The notes beneath the pieces are model-generated. The model saw only the letters and a list, made by a program, of their open reading frames with translations, did no database searches and was not told the DNA's origin. Shown one piece after another: positions 39,861-49,474 of a stretch of 51,815 bases of DNA. The DNA comes from an uncultured Bacillota bacterium (lineage in GTDB: Bacteria; Bacillota; Clostridia; Oscillospirales; Oscillospiraceae), in assembly GCA_947573385.1 (NCBI GenBank), contig CANPFP010000004.1, positions 1 to 51,815 of the forward strand, given 5' to 3'. The first letter of the stretch is position 1. Every line of letters starts with the position of its first letter. A program made the translations under genes and the position numbers.

Positions 39861-41510
39861 TTGCAGAAATTTCAGACCAGGCTGAAGGAGCTTTGGGAAA
39901 AGGTCAAGGACTTTTTCAAAAAACTGAATAAGAAGATGCGGATCCTGCTGGGGGTGTGCCTGGTTGTGATCCTGGCCGCCGCCATTGTGCTGTTCCTGCA
40001 GGCGAATAAAAAGGAGTACGCTATCCTGTGTACCGGCCTGAACGCCAGCGACACCAGCACTGTGGTCAAATTCCTCAGCGACAACGGTGTGGCGGACTAC
40101 CAGATTCAAAACGACACCATTCTGGTACCTAAAGGACGGGAGGTTCAGCTGCAAACTCAGCTGGTCCTGTCGGGTAACCTGAACTCCGGCTATCTGTATC
40201 CCTACTACACAGAGAATGTAGGTCTCACCTCCACCAGCACCGAACAGGAACGGGCATGGCTGGTCTCGGTGCAGCAGCGGCTGGAGGCCATTATCCAGGG
40301 GGGATTCGAAGGTGTGCAGAAGGCCCATGTGACCATCGACCCAGGGACTGAGCGGCTCTATGTCCTCCAGGACAGCGCCACCCCCTCCACCGCGTCGGTG
40401 GTTATTACCGTGGACGGAAGCGAACGGCTGAAGGACGATGTGGTCAAGGCCATCCGCGATACGGTGGCTCACAGCGTAGAGAGACTGAACATCGAAAACA
40501 TCAGTGTTTCTGACCAGTACGGTCCATATTCCGACAACAGCGTCATTGCCCAGACCAACCAGGCGACCGCATTGAAGCTGCAATATGAGGAGCAGATCAA
40601 TAACAACATCCGCAGTCAGGTTCTCCAGACCCTGGGCCCCATCTACGGTTATGACAATATAAGCGTGGGTGTGGTGAGTACGGTAGAGGTGAGCCGCAAG
40701 ACGATTGACAGTACCACCTATAAACCGCCTGATGGCTCGGTGATCGGCGGCGGTCTAGTGGTGGGCGACCATCTGTTCTGGGAGGTCATCCGGGATGGCA
40801 GCGAGGCCGAAGGCGGCACTGTAGGTACTTCTACCAACTCTAACCTGCCCATCTACCCCAATCTGGAGGATGCGCTGAATGGCGATGCGGACTACGCCGG
40901 CTCACAGCTCGACCGGGATATCGTGGTTGACACGACAAAGGAGCAGATGGATGTGCTGGAGGGCCGGCTGTCCGACCTGCGGGTTACGGTGTCGGTCAAT
41001 GCAACGAGCACCAACGGCAATGTTATGTCTGTTGAGGAGCTGAAGGAGAGCGTGGTCACCCTCACCGGCATCGGCGCGGAGAGCGTGGAGGCGGCTCAGG
41101 ACAAGGTCTTCGTCACCATCAAGCCCTTCTACGAAGAGAATCCGGCCAATCCCAATGGCCCCGGCGGTTTCTTCCTGCAAAACAGCTGGGTACTGTACGC
41201 CGCCATCGGCGGACTGGTGCTCTTCCTGGTGCTGTTGCTGGTTGTTATCCTGCTGGCCCGGAACAGCAAAAAGAAGAAGTTGGCCAGACAGAGGGCTCTG
41301 GAGGAGGAGATGGCCGCCGCAGAAGCGGCAGCCGAAGCAGCCGCCATCCTGGCCGCTGTGCCGCCCACCGGCGGAGCCGATATCATGGAGGTCAATACCG
41401 AGAAGAGCATGGAGCTGCGTAAGAGTGTCCGGCAGTTCGCACAGAACAATCCGGAGATTGCCGCTCAGATGGTGAAGGCCTGGCTGAAAGGAGAGGATAA
41501 CGGTGGCTGA
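39861..41510 (+). CDS. fliF: Flagellar MS-ring protein FliF
   Basis: A 549-residue ring protein starting at TTG 39861 with GGAGGGATCC upstream. It has two membrane segments: about 28-49 (ILLGVCLVVILAAAIVLFLQ) and about 435-465 (AIGGLVLFLVLLLVVILLAR). Between them are the periplasmic ring-building motifs, with TSTEQERAWLVSVQQRLEAI and HVTIDPGTERLY. The C-terminal tail (KSMELRKSVRQFAQNNPEIAAQMVKAWLK) binds FliG. Confidence 0.95.
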   Translation: MQKFQTRLKELWEKVKDFFKKLNKKMRILLGVCLVVILAAAIVLFLQANKKEYAILCTGLNASDTSTVVKFLSDNGVADYQIQNDTILVPKGREVQLQTQLVLSGNLNSGYLYPYYTENVGLTSTSTEQERAWLVSVQQRLEAIIQGGFEGVQKAHVTIDPGTERLYVLQDSATPSTASVVITVDGSERLKDDVVKAIRDTVAHSVERLNIENISVSDQYGPYSDNSVIAQTNQATALKLQYEEQINNNIRSQVLQTLGPIYGYDNISVGVVSTVEVSRKTIDSTTYKPPDGSVIGGGLVVGDHLFWEVIRDGSEAEGGTVGTSTNSNLPIYPNLEDALNGDADYAGSQLDRDIVVDTTKEQMDVLEGRLSDLRVTVSVNATSTNGNVMSVEELKESVVTLTGIGAESVEAAQDKVFVTIKPFYEENPANPNGPGGFFLQNSWVLYAAIGGLVLFLVLLLVVILLARNSKKKKLARQRALEEEMAAAEAAAEAAAILAAVPPTGGADIMEVNTEKSMELRKSVRQFAQNNPEIAAQMVKAWLKGEDNGG

Positions 41511-42519
41511 GGTCGCGAAAATGGAACTGACTTACCCCCAGAAAGCGGCTGCCGTGATCGTCTCTCTGGGCGCAGATAAGGCTTCCGGTCTGTACCAGTT
41601 CATGGAGCCAGAGGATATTGAGGCCCTTACCCTTGAGGTGGCCCGGTTGGGTATGCTGGACTCGGAGCAGACCGAAGCGGTGCTCACTGAATTCTATCAA
41701 AACTGCATGACCAGCAAGGCGGTGACCGAGGGCGGCCTGGAGTATGCCCGCACCGTGCTGGAGAAGGCCTTTGGCAACCAGACGGCGCTGGCCCTGCTGG
41801 AAAAGGTAACCAAGTCCCTGAAAAACCGGGAATTTGCCTTCCTGGACAAGGCGGATGTCAAGGCTCTGTTCTCCGCCCTCCAGAACGAGCGTCCCCAGAC
41901 TATGGCTCTGGTGCTGTCCTATGTGGACCCGGACAAAGCTGCGGGCGTTATCGAGCAGCTGGAACCCCGCCGTCAGATTCGGGTGGTGGAAGCCATCGCC
42001 ACCATGGAGAGTGCCTCCCCCGCCGCCATCAAGACCATCGAGGCGGAGATGGAGCGGAAGTTCTCCAGCATCATCACCCAGTCCAACGTCAAGGTGGGCG
42101 GTATCGACTATGTGGCCGGTATCATGAACAACCTGGACCGGTCCAGCGAGAAATCCATCTTCGACGGCCTGTCCGCCCACAATGCCGAGCTGGCCGACGA
42201 GATTCGTAAGCGGATGTTCGTCTTCGAGGACATCATCACCATGGACGACCGCTCGGTGCAGCGCTTCGTCCGGGACTGCGACCCCAGAGACCTGGTGCTG
42301 GCTCTGAAGACGGCCAACGCCGAGGTGGCCAACAAGCTGTTTACCAACATGTCCGCCCGTATGGCCGAGAGCATCCGGGACGACCTGGAGGTTACTACCA
42401 ACGTCCGCATGAAGGACGTGGAGGACGCCCAGCAGCGCATTGTGGGCGTCATCCGGGATTTGGAGGAGAGAAACGAAATCATCATCATGAAGGGCGGAAA
42501 GGACGATATCATTGCGTAA
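41503..42519 (+). CDS. fliG: Flagellar motor switch protein FliG
   Basis: A 338-residue rotor protein. N domain with LTYPQKAAAVIVSLGADKAS, middle EHPQ-like segment NERPQTMALVLSYVDPDKAA (~124-143), and C domain with charged torque residues in DEIRKRMFVFEDIITMDDRSVQRFVRDCD (~227-255). GTG start overlaps fliF by eight bases. Confidence 0.95.
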   Translation: MAEVAKMELTYPQKAAAVIVSLGADKASGLYQFMEPEDIEALTLEVARLGMLDSEQTEAVLTEFYQNCMTSKAVTEGGLEYARTVLEKAFGNQTALALLEKVTKSLKNREFAFLDKADVKALFSALQNERPQTMALVLSYVDPDKAAGVIEQLEPRRQIRVVEAIATMESASPAAIKTIEAEMERKFSSIITQSNVKVGGIDYVAGIMNNLDRSSEKSIFDGLSAHNAELADEIRKRMFVFEDIITMDDRSVQRFVRDCDPRDLVLALKTANAEVANKLFTNMSARMAESIRDDLEVTTNVRMKDVEDAQQRIVGVIRDLEERNEIIIMKGGKDDIIA

Positions 42520-43375
42520 CATCCTGAAAGGGTTCCTGGAGCCCAAGGCGGAAGCCTATGTCCTGCCCGACGCCAGGGATATCCGTTTCGAGGGGGAGAA
42601 CTTCGACCTTGATGAAGAAACGGAGGAGGAGCTCCCTCAGGAGCCGCTGGACGTTAATGTGGAAGGCGGGATAGAGGAGAAGCAGCCTGAACCGGAGCCG
42701 TCCCCTGAGCCAAAGAAGGAGACCCCCGTCCACTATGCCAAGCTCCAGGCCGAGTTGATTTTGAATCAGGCCCGGGAGGAAGCGGAGCAGATTCTGGCCC
42801 AGGCCCGCCAGCGGGCGGAAACCGAGCAGGAGGAAATCCGGGCGGGTGCCCGGGACGAGGGCTACCGGGAGGGCTACGCCCAGGGCATCGCCAAGGCGAT
42901 GGACGACTCGGTCCGGGACCGGGAAGCCACCGCCGCCCGGCTGGAGAAGGAGGTACGAAGCTTTTTGGAAAAGGCCTCCCTGGCCCGGGAAGAGATGCTT
43001 CTTCAAACCCGGGAGGAACTGCTGGAGCTGTGCCTGTCCATTGCCGAAAAGGTGGTGCGGGTGAGCCTGAAGAGCAGCAGCGAAGTGATTGTCCGCATGA
43101 TCCAGACCGCCACCGAGCGGATGAAGCGGCAGGAGTGGGTACATATCTACATCTCCGGCTGCGACGCCCGGCAGCTGGCCCAGATATCCCCCGCCCTCAC
43201 CACCACCCTGGGGGCTCTGTCTCAGCACATTAAGGTGGTCCCCATGGGGGACGACGAGGGCGGTACCTGTATTGTGGAAACCCCGGAGGAGATTGTGGAC
43301 GCCAGCGTGTCCACACAGATGTCCAATATCCGGGACGTACTCTATGACCAAATGGGGGGCTACTGGCCCCAGTAA
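42512..43375 (+). CDS. fliH: Flagellar export stator protein FliH
   Basis: A 287-residue FliH, negative regulator and peripheral stalk of the export ATPase FliI. An acidic, Pro/Glu-rich N-terminus (~20-72) is followed by a long helix with Ala/Glu/Arg heptads (AELILNQAREEAEQILAQAR and YREGYAQGIAKAMDD, ~80-140), then the C-terminal domain with LCLSIAEKVVRVSLKSSSEV. TTG start overlaps the fliG stop. Confidence 0.88.
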   Translation: MRNILKGFLEPKAEAYVLPDARDIRFEGENFDLDEETEEELPQEPLDVNVEGGIEEKQPEPEPSPEPKKETPVHYAKLQAELILNQAREEAEQILAQARQRAETEQEEIRAGARDEGYREGYAQGIAKAMDDSVRDREATAARLEKEVRSFLEKASLAREEMLLQTREELLELCLSIAEKVVRVSLKSSSEVIVRMIQTATERMKRQEWVHIYISGCDARQLAQISPALTTTLGALSQHIKVVPMGDDEGGTCIVETPEEIVDASVSTQMSNIRDVLYDQMGGYWPQ

Positions 43376-43387
43376 GAGGAGATCGAC

Positions 43388-44689
43388 GTGTTCCGAGAGC
43401 TCATTCCATCCGTCCGTTCCGCCGAACCGGTGGGCCGCACGGGAAAAATCGAGAATATCGTGGGCATGTCCATCGAGGCTTCCGGCGGCCGTGCCGCCAT
43501 CGGCGACATCTGCCGCATCTATTCCAATGAATCGGGCGGCCAGATTCCCGCTGAGGTGGTAGGCTTCAAAAACGACCACATCCTCCTCATGCCCTACGCC
43601 AACATGAGCGGGATTTCCGCGGGCAACTTTGTCCGCAATACCGGCAAGCGGCTCACTCTTCCGGTGGGACCCTTTCTGCGGGGGCGGGTGATCAACGCGC
43701 TGGGCCAGCCAATCGACGGGCTGGAGCCCTTCCAGCGGGGCGACACCTTCTCTGTGGACAGTACCTACATAAACCCTATGTCGCGCCCCCCTATCCGGGA
43801 ACGGATGGAATTTGGAGTGAAGGCCATCGACAGTCTGCTTACCATCGGCAAGGGCCAGCGTATTGGCATCTTCGCCGGTTCCGGTGTGGGAAAATCCACT
43901 CTGATGGGCATGATTGCCAAAAATGTGAAGGCCGACATTAACGTCATCGCCCTGGTGGGCGAGCGCGGCCGGGAAGTTCTGGAGTTCATGCAGAAGGACC
44001 TGGGGGAGGAGGGTATGCGCCGCTCCGTGCTGGTGGTTGCCACCAGCGACCAGCCCGCCATGCTGCGAATGAAATGTCCCAGCGTTGCCACCAGCATCGC
44101 CGAGTACTTCAGCGGCCAGGGCTACGATGTCCTGCTGATGATGGACTCCCTTACCCGCTTCGCCATGGCCCAGCGCGAGATTGGTCTTGCTATTGGGGAA
44201 CCGCCAGTGGCAAGAGGGTATACCCCCTCCATGTACGCTGAGATGCCCAAGCTGCTGGAGCGCAGCGGAAACTTTGAAAAGGGTTCTATTACTGGCGTCT
44301 ACACCGTATTGGTAGAGGGCGACGATACCAACGAGCCCATTGCCGACACGGTTCGGGGCATTCTGGACGGCCACATCGTCCTGTCCCGTCAGCTGGCCAA
44401 CGCCAATCACTTCCCGGCCATCGACGTGGGGGCCAGTATCTCCCGACTGATGGTGGAGATTGTCTCCCCCGAGCACCGGCAGCTGGCCGGCCGGCTCCGG
44501 GACATCATGGGTGTGTACGAGAAGAATGCTGATCTGGTGTCTATCGGCGCCTACAAGGCGGGCACCAACCCTAAGCTGGATCACGCTCTGTCCAAGATGG
44601 ACGCCATCAACCAGTTCCTGATGCAGGGGACGGACGAAGCCTTCTCCTATGAGGAGAGCTTGGAGCAGCTGCGGCGTATCCTAAAATAG
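43388..44689 (+). CDS. fliI: Flagellum-specific export ATPase FliI
   Basis: A 433-residue F1-beta-like ATPase. Walker A GIFAGSGVGKSTLMGMIA (~160-177), Walker B DVLLMMDSLTRFAMAQREIGLA (~246-267), and the conserved GRVINALGQPIDGL and EPPVARGYTPSMYAEMPKLLER segments. GTG start 12 bp after fliH. Confidence 0.96.
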   Translation: MFRELIPSVRSAEPVGRTGKIENIVGMSIEASGGRAAIGDICRIYSNESGGQIPAEVVGFKNDHILLMPYANMSGISAGNFVRNTGKRLTLPVGPFLRGRVINALGQPIDGLEPFQRGDTFSVDSTYINPMSRPPIRERMEFGVKAIDSLLTIGKGQRIGIFAGSGVGKSTLMGMIAKNVKADINVIALVGERGREVLEFMQKDLGEEGMRRSVLVVATSDQPAMLRMKCPSVATSIAEYFSGQGYDVLLMMDSLTRFAMAQREIGLAIGEPPVARGYTPSMYAEMPKLLERSGNFEKGSITGVYTVLVEGDDTNEPIADTVRGILDGHIVLSRQLANANHFPAIDVGASISRLMVEIVSPEHRQLAGRLRDIMGVYEKNADLVSIGAYKAGTNPKLDHALSKMDAINQFLMQGTDEAFSYEESLEQLRRILK

Positions 44690-44718
44690 AAAGATCGCAA
44701 GAAGGAGTGATTTGACGG

Positions 44719-45171
44719 ATGAAAAAATTCCGCTTTTCACTGGAAACTGTTCTGGATTACAAAAACCAGGCCCTGGACGCACTTCGGGCGGAGCATGGGG
44801 CCATTCTGGCACGGGTTCGGGCCCAGGAGCAGGTCATAGAGGGCCTGGAGACGGAACACCGTCAGTCAGACGAGGATTTTACCCAGCGCAAGCTGGAGGG
44901 CATAAATATTGTGGATGCCATGGGCTATGAGACCTACCTCCGTTCTCTGGAGAATAAACTCCAGGAGGAGTACCGCAAGCTGGAGAAGCTGCGCCGTATG
45001 GAGGAACAGAAGCGCAGTCAGGTGGTGGAGGCCCGAAAGGAGACGGCCACCATTGAGAAGCTGAAGGAGCACAAGTTGGAGGACTACCGCAAGGCGGAGC
45101 AGAAGGACGAGGAACAGCGCATCGAGGAGTTTGTCTCCACCACCCGCGCCATGGCGGCGATGGGTATATAA
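44719..45171 (+). CDS. fliJ: Flagellar export chaperone FliJ
   Basis: A 150-residue, nearly all-helical protein that forms the central stalk of the FliHIJ export complex. MKKFRFSLETVLDYKNQALDALRAEHG is a typical start; the rest is a two-helix coiled coil rich in Glu/Lys/Arg. GAAGGAG upstream; it follows fliI by 29 bp. Confidence 0.88.
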   Translation: MKKFRFSLETVLDYKNQALDALRAEHGAILARVRAQEQVIEGLETEHRQSDEDFTQRKLEGINIVDAMGYETYLRSLENKLQEEYRKLEKLRRMEEQKRSQVVEARKETATIEKLKEHKLEDYRKAEQKDEEQRIEEFVSTTRAMAAMGI

Positions 45172-45235
45172 CAAGGTGAGTTACACCGTCTGGTGTTTCT
45201 CTATATAATGGGTCACAGGAAGGAGGTGAACGCAA

Positions 45236-45766
45236 ATGAGCACGCCGCTTTCATTCTGTGACATCAGCGCACGGTATGGGCAGATGCCCGCCCCTCAGCA
45301 GAGTATTGAGGAGCAGACCGGCTGGAACCCCAGGCAAATCTTTTTGAATTACCTGCAAAAGGTCCGGGAGCAGCGGGAAAAGAACGCCGAGTATGCCGAA
45401 GAGGATGCCTTGATGGCCATGATCGACGTCATGAACGCCTCAGAGGAGGATAAGGAGTCCGGCAAGACGGAGCAGACCCTGACCAATTCCCTGGCGGACG
45501 CGGGCAAAGCCATTGTGGCTCAGTCCGAGGAGATCATGGAGGACGGCACCAAGCGGACGCGGTGGGTGGACCCCACTCAGACCCTGACCGTTCAGGTCCT
45601 GCTCTCCTGCTTGGGAGACCGGTTCAGCTTTGAACAGGCTGACCAGGTGGAGGAGAACAACCGCGAGACCCTGGAGCAGGAAGAAGACGAGATGCGCCTG
45701 GAAGTCACAGAAACGCGCGACCCCGGCGAAACCAGTGATCTCAATCAAATCGGAAAGGAGGTGTAG
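45236..45766 (+). CDS. Unknown protein of the flagellar operon between fliJ and fliK
   Basis: A 176-residue acidic protein I do not recognise. AAGGAGGTG precedes ATG 45236. It has a short N-terminal region, a helical stretch QIFLNYLQKVREQREKNAEYA (33-53) and a strongly acidic tail with EENNRETLEQEEDEMRLEVTE. There is no signal peptide or membrane segment. It lies at the position where some Firmicutes have MgtE-like YlxF or other chaperones, but it lacks their membrane helix. Export or hook-length control is suggested by context only. Confidence 0.75.
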   Translation: MSTPLSFCDISARYGQMPAPQQSIEEQTGWNPRQIFLNYLQKVREQREKNAEYAEEDALMAMIDVMNASEEDKESGKTEQTLTNSLADAGKAIVAQSEEIMEDGTKRTRWVDPTQTLTVQVLLSCLGDRFSFEQADQVEENNRETLEQEEDEMRLEVTETRDPGETSDLNQIGKEV

Positions 45767-45771
45767 GAGAG

Positions 45772-46947
45772 ATGAATGTAACAGACCAGTGGATGTTGGA
45801 TCGGATGCAGCAGATGGCTGCCAATCTGGCCGCTTCTATGCCCCAGGTGGGACAGAACGCCGACACATCCAAGCCAGAGAAGAGCGACAGCTTCAAGGAC
45901 CTGATGGATAAAGCCAAGGACCAGCGGGTGGAGTCCCCCAAGAAGGACAGCTCTGTGAAAAAGAGCGACAGCGTCGAGAAGAAGGAGCCGGCCCAGACCG
46001 TGCAGAAGACCCAGAAGACCGTACAGACCGACCCGGCAACCGGACTTCGTCAGATCGACGTGACCCCCGAGGAGGCCGCCCTTCTGGTGGCCGGATATGC
46101 CAAGCTGTCTCCCCCTATGGAGGACGGTACGGTGTGGATGGTAACCGTACAGGATGCAAACGGAAACCCTGTTTTGCCCCTGGCTGAACAGGAGGGGCTG
46201 AATGGAGCCGCATTCCTTGGAACGGACGGGTTAATTACCCAGGGTGAATGGGTTTTGGATGAGACTACCCCGGAGTTTACCCAGGCTCTGGAGCAGCTGC
46301 TTCAGAAGACAGGCGATTCCCGTTCTGCGGAGAGCATTATCGGCATGTTGGAGGAGAAAATGGGCGACGCTCAGTTTGCTCCCTCCATGGAACTGGCCGT
46401 TAAAAACGACGATCAGGACGACGCCAGCCTGGACGCTTCGGTCATGGCAGATCAGCCCCTGTTCAAGGATGTGAAGGCCGCCCCTGTGAAGGTGGGCGAG
46501 AACTTCCAGCTGGATACCCAGCAGCCTGACATGGACGACAATCTGGCCGACACCATCCGCTTTGCGGCCCAGCAGGGGCTGCGGCAGATGGAGATTAAAC
46601 TCAGCCCCGAGAACCTCGGCAGTCTTACTGTGAAGCTGACCCAGGCTACCGACGGTACACTTCAGGTAGTGCTCCACGCGGCCAACGCCAAGGCGGCAAA
46701 CCTGCTGAATCAGCACATCGACAACCTGAACGCGGCCCTCCAGGGCTACAGTCAAAACAGCGAGGTCCATGTGGAGGTCCAGCGCGGGGAAGACAGCCAG
46801 CAGGCCCAGCAGCAACAGCAGCAGACCGACCCCAACGGCCACAACCGTCAGCAGCAGGAACAGCAGAAGCAGCAGGAGAGCGGCCACAGCGGCGATTTTA
46901 TCCAGAAGCTTCGCCTGGGACTGTTCAGCCTGGACGATGTGGATTAA
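45772..46947 (+). CDS. fliK: Flagellar hook-length control protein FliK
   Basis: A 391-residue molecular ruler. The N-terminal two thirds are low-complexity (Lys/Ser/Asp/Gln-rich); the C-terminal Flg_hook domain is clear: GLRQMEIKLSPENLGSLTVKL and ANLLNQHIDNLNAALQGYS (~270-335). A Gln-rich segment follows (~340-372). GTAGGAGAG precedes the start, five bases after the preceding stop. Confidence 0.9.
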   Translation: MNVTDQWMLDRMQQMAANLAASMPQVGQNADTSKPEKSDSFKDLMDKAKDQRVESPKKDSSVKKSDSVEKKEPAQTVQKTQKTVQTDPATGLRQIDVTPEEAALLVAGYAKLSPPMEDGTVWMVTVQDANGNPVLPLAEQEGLNGAAFLGTDGLITQGEWVLDETTPEFTQALEQLLQKTGDSRSAESIIGMLEEKMGDAQFAPSMELAVKNDDQDDASLDASVMADQPLFKDVKAAPVKVGENFQLDTQQPDMDDNLADTIRFAAQQGLRQMEIKLSPENLGSLTVKLTQATDGTLQVVLHAANAKAANLLNQHIDNLNAALQGYSQNSEVHVEVQRGEDSQQAQQQQQQTDPNGHNRQQQEQQKQQESGHSGDFIQKLRLGLFSLDDVD

Positions 46948-46967
46948 ATTCAGGAGGTGAACAAACT

Positions 46968-47642
46968 TTGGCGGATTCTATAATGCCAACCGGAATGGAT
47001 ATCAACTACCGCAGCAAGGCCAACTCCACCAGCAGCGATTTCGACGCCTATGTGAACCGCTGGGAGGAGCTGGAGAAGGAAAAAGCCCTCTACGAGGATA
47101 AGGGTACGCTGTCCTTCACCGACATGCTCGGCCTGATGGTAGCCCAGTTCCAGAACCAGTCCATCGACAACCAGGCCAGCACCACCGACATGATGAACCA
47201 GCTGGTGCAGATGAGCTCCATGCAGGCCATGACCGAGGTGAGCACCCAGATTAAGGAGCTGACCCTGGCCAACGTGATGGCTTACTCCGCTTCTCTGGTA
47301 GGCCAGACCGTCACCATCGGCGTCTGGAACGAGCAGACCAAAAAGCTGGAGGAGATTGTGGGCGTGGTGGAAGGCGCCGGAACCTACAACGGCGATCAGG
47401 TGATCTATGTAGGCGGCAAGGGCTACTACCTCAGCGATATTATGGCTGTAGGCAAGCTGCCGCCCCCCAAGGACGAGAAGCCCGGCGACGGTGAGGACGA
47501 CAAGACCGACGGCACCAACAACAATACCGACGGCACCGGCACTGACAACAATACCAATACCGACAACACCACCGGTACTGACAATAATACCGACACCGAG
47601 GGCGGAGCCAATTCCGGCGCGGACGGCGGCGCAGCAGGCTGA
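46968..47642 (+). CDS. flgD: Flagellar hook capping protein FlgD
   Basis: A 224-residue hook-cap protein. The TTG start has AGGAGGTGA upstream. The core motif FTDMLGLMVAQFQNQSIDNQASTTDMMNQLVQMSSMQAM (~46-85) is diagnostic, followed by LANVMAYSASLVGQTV. The last ~55 residues are a Thr/Asp/Asn/Gly tail with repeated TDGT, TDNN and NTDN units in place of the usual FLN-type C-terminal domain. Confidence 0.93.
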   Translation: MADSIMPTGMDINYRSKANSTSSDFDAYVNRWEELEKEKALYEDKGTLSFTDMLGLMVAQFQNQSIDNQASTTDMMNQLVQMSSMQAMTEVSTQIKELTLANVMAYSASLVGQTVTIGVWNEQTKKLEEIVGVVEGAGTYNGDQVIYVGGKGYYLSDIMAVGKLPPPKDEKPGDGEDDKTDGTNNNTDGTGTDNNTNTDNTTGTDNNTDTEGGANSGADGGAAG

Positions 47643-47714
47643 AAACCGGGGCCGGGAGGGAGTTCGGCCACAGTAAGCGGACAGGAGGTCCGCGAAGAAA
47701 GTTGAGGAAGCGAT

Positions 47715-48101
47715 ATGGCAGAACGCATCAATTCCATCCAGGGTGTGTCCCCGGTGGAGCGCGTCCAACGGGTCAGCCAGCTCAGCCGGGCGGCATCCGG
47801 ACAGTTTGGCGCTCTGCTGAACCAGGAGCTGAAAGTCGCGGAGCCCGCGATTTCCTTCTCCAAGCACGCCCAGAGCCGGGCGGCGGAGCGGGGCATACAG
47901 GTGGATGAAACCCTGATGGGGCAGCTGGCCGATTCGGTGGAGCGGGCCCAGGCCAAGGGAGCCACCAATATCCTGGCTTTTGACGCAACCCGTGCCTTCA
48001 TCATCAACGTCCCCCACGGGCGGGTGATTACCACCATGTCTCAGGAGGAGATGGAGGAAAACATCTTCACAAATATCGACGGCGCTGTACTGCTGAAATA
48101 A
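47715..48101 (+). CDS. Flagellar operon protein, TIGR02530 type
   Basis: A 128-residue protein found between flgD and flgE in Firmicutes. ISFSKHAQSRAAERGIQVDETLMGQLADSVERAQAKGATN (~46-85) and LAFDATRAFIINVPHGRVITTM are characteristic. Its function is not settled; conservation with the hook genes suggests hook assembly. The ribosome site is a weak GAGGAAG. Confidence 0.85.
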   Translation: MAERINSIQGVSPVERVQRVSQLSRAASGQFGALLNQELKVAEPAISFSKHAQSRAAERGIQVDETLMGQLADSVERAQAKGATNILAFDATRAFIINVPHGRVITTMSQEEMEENIFTNIDGAVLLK

Positions 48102-48190
48102 CGCAAAAGCAGGACCTTTATGGATGCTTTGGTCCCCTGCCCGACTGACAGGGGGCCGGCAGCGCAACAGAAAGGAAGTAATTTAGCGAT

Positions 48191-49444
48191 ATGACAGGCG
48201 CAATGTACGCCGCCATTGGCGGCCTGAAAGCCCATATGACCAAGCTGAACGTCATCGGCAACAACGTGGCCAACGTGAATACCGTGGGCTACAAGGCCCA
48301 GCGCATGACGTTCCAGGAGTCCATCTACACCACCAGCAAGTCCGGCGCTAACGGCGGCGCGACCCGGGGCGGCAACAACCCCTCCCAGATCGGCTACGGC
48401 TGTTCCGTGGGCTCCATCGACCTGAATATGAGCCCCTCCACCTACGCCCCTACCGGTGTAGGTCTGGACTGTATGCTCACCGGCGAGGGTTTCTTCATGA
48501 TGGGCGATAAGCTGGAGTTTACAAAGGACGAAAACGGCAAAATCACCGGCAGCAGTGCGATTCGGAGCGGCAATGATGTGTCCAGCCTGGACCTGACCCG
48601 TGTGGGTGACTTCTGGGTGGACCCCGACGGCTATATCTGCAACCGCGACAACAAAGTGCTCTACGGCTTTGCCCGGGTGCAGAACCCCAATTATAAACCG
48701 GATGCTACAGAAGCTGATATAGAACAAGCGAAGAAAGACGGCAAAGATATCACCAGCGAGACGATTATCAGCACCGAGCTGGTCCCCCTGCGTGTACCTC
48801 TGTCCGCCGCGGCCCCGAAGACTGAGGATGAGGCAAAGCTGTGGAAGGAGGGCGATCCCGTTTATCCCTATCTGAGTGAGAAGGAAGGCGGCTTCAATAT
48901 CTACCCCGCCCCCGGCGATACAGCGGATGGTACGGTTAAGGACGGCCAGTCGCGTTTGCCGGTGGCGGAAAATACCGCGGAGAACCGGGTTTCGGATGTG
49001 CTGCCCATTCAGCTGAAGAGCATGCAGGTTGGCCCGGACGGCTCCATCACCGGTATTGCGCCCAACGGCGACACCGTTGTAATCGGTTACGCGGCGGTGG
49101 CCACGGTAGACAGCCCCGACGGCGTGACCCACATGGACGGCCGTTACTACAAGGCCATGGGCGGTGCGGGCAATGTGCGCGTGTCCTGCCTGGGCCTGGA
49201 TTTGACCGGAACCGGAGGAGTTGCCTACCTGGGCAACCAGAGTGCGGATGACGCAGTTGCTAACGACGCCATTCTGGTGGAGAAGAAGACCCAGATCAAG
49301 AACGGTGGTCTGGAGGCCTCCAGCACCGACGTGGCCAACGAGTTTGCCGAGATGATTACCACCCAGCGCGGCTATCAGGCCAACACCCGCATCATCACCG
49401 TCACCGACCAGATGCTGGAAGAACTGGTGAACATGAAGCGGTAA
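48191..49444 (+). CDS. flgE: Flagellar hook protein FlgE
   Basis: A 417-residue hook subunit. N-terminal MYAAIGGLKAHMTKLNVIGNNVANVNTVGYKAQRMTF (~5-41) and C-terminal VANEFAEMITTQRGYQANTRIITVTDQMLEELVNMKR are textbook. The middle has an insert relative to short FlgE proteins (~170-275) rich in Asp/Lys/Glu. GAAAGGAAG upstream. Confidence 0.95.
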   Translation: MTGAMYAAIGGLKAHMTKLNVIGNNVANVNTVGYKAQRMTFQESIYTTSKSGANGGATRGGNNPSQIGYGCSVGSIDLNMSPSTYAPTGVGLDCMLTGEGFFMMGDKLEFTKDENGKITGSSAIRSGNDVSSLDLTRVGDFWVDPDGYICNRDNKVLYGFARVQNPNYKPDATEADIEQAKKDGKDITSETIISTELVPLRVPLSAAAPKTEDEAKLWKEGDPVYPYLSEKEGGFNIYPAPGDTADGTVKDGQSRLPVAENTAENRVSDVLPIQLKSMQVGPDGSITGIAPNGDTVVIGYAAVATVDSPDGVTHMDGRYYKAMGGAGNVRVSCLGLDLTGTGGVAYLGNQSADDAVANDAILVEKKTQIKNGGLEASSTDVANEFAEMITTQRGYQANTRIITVTDQMLEELVNMKR

Positions 49445-49474
49445 GCTTAGCAGTTTTTTAAGGTGAGCGAACAA

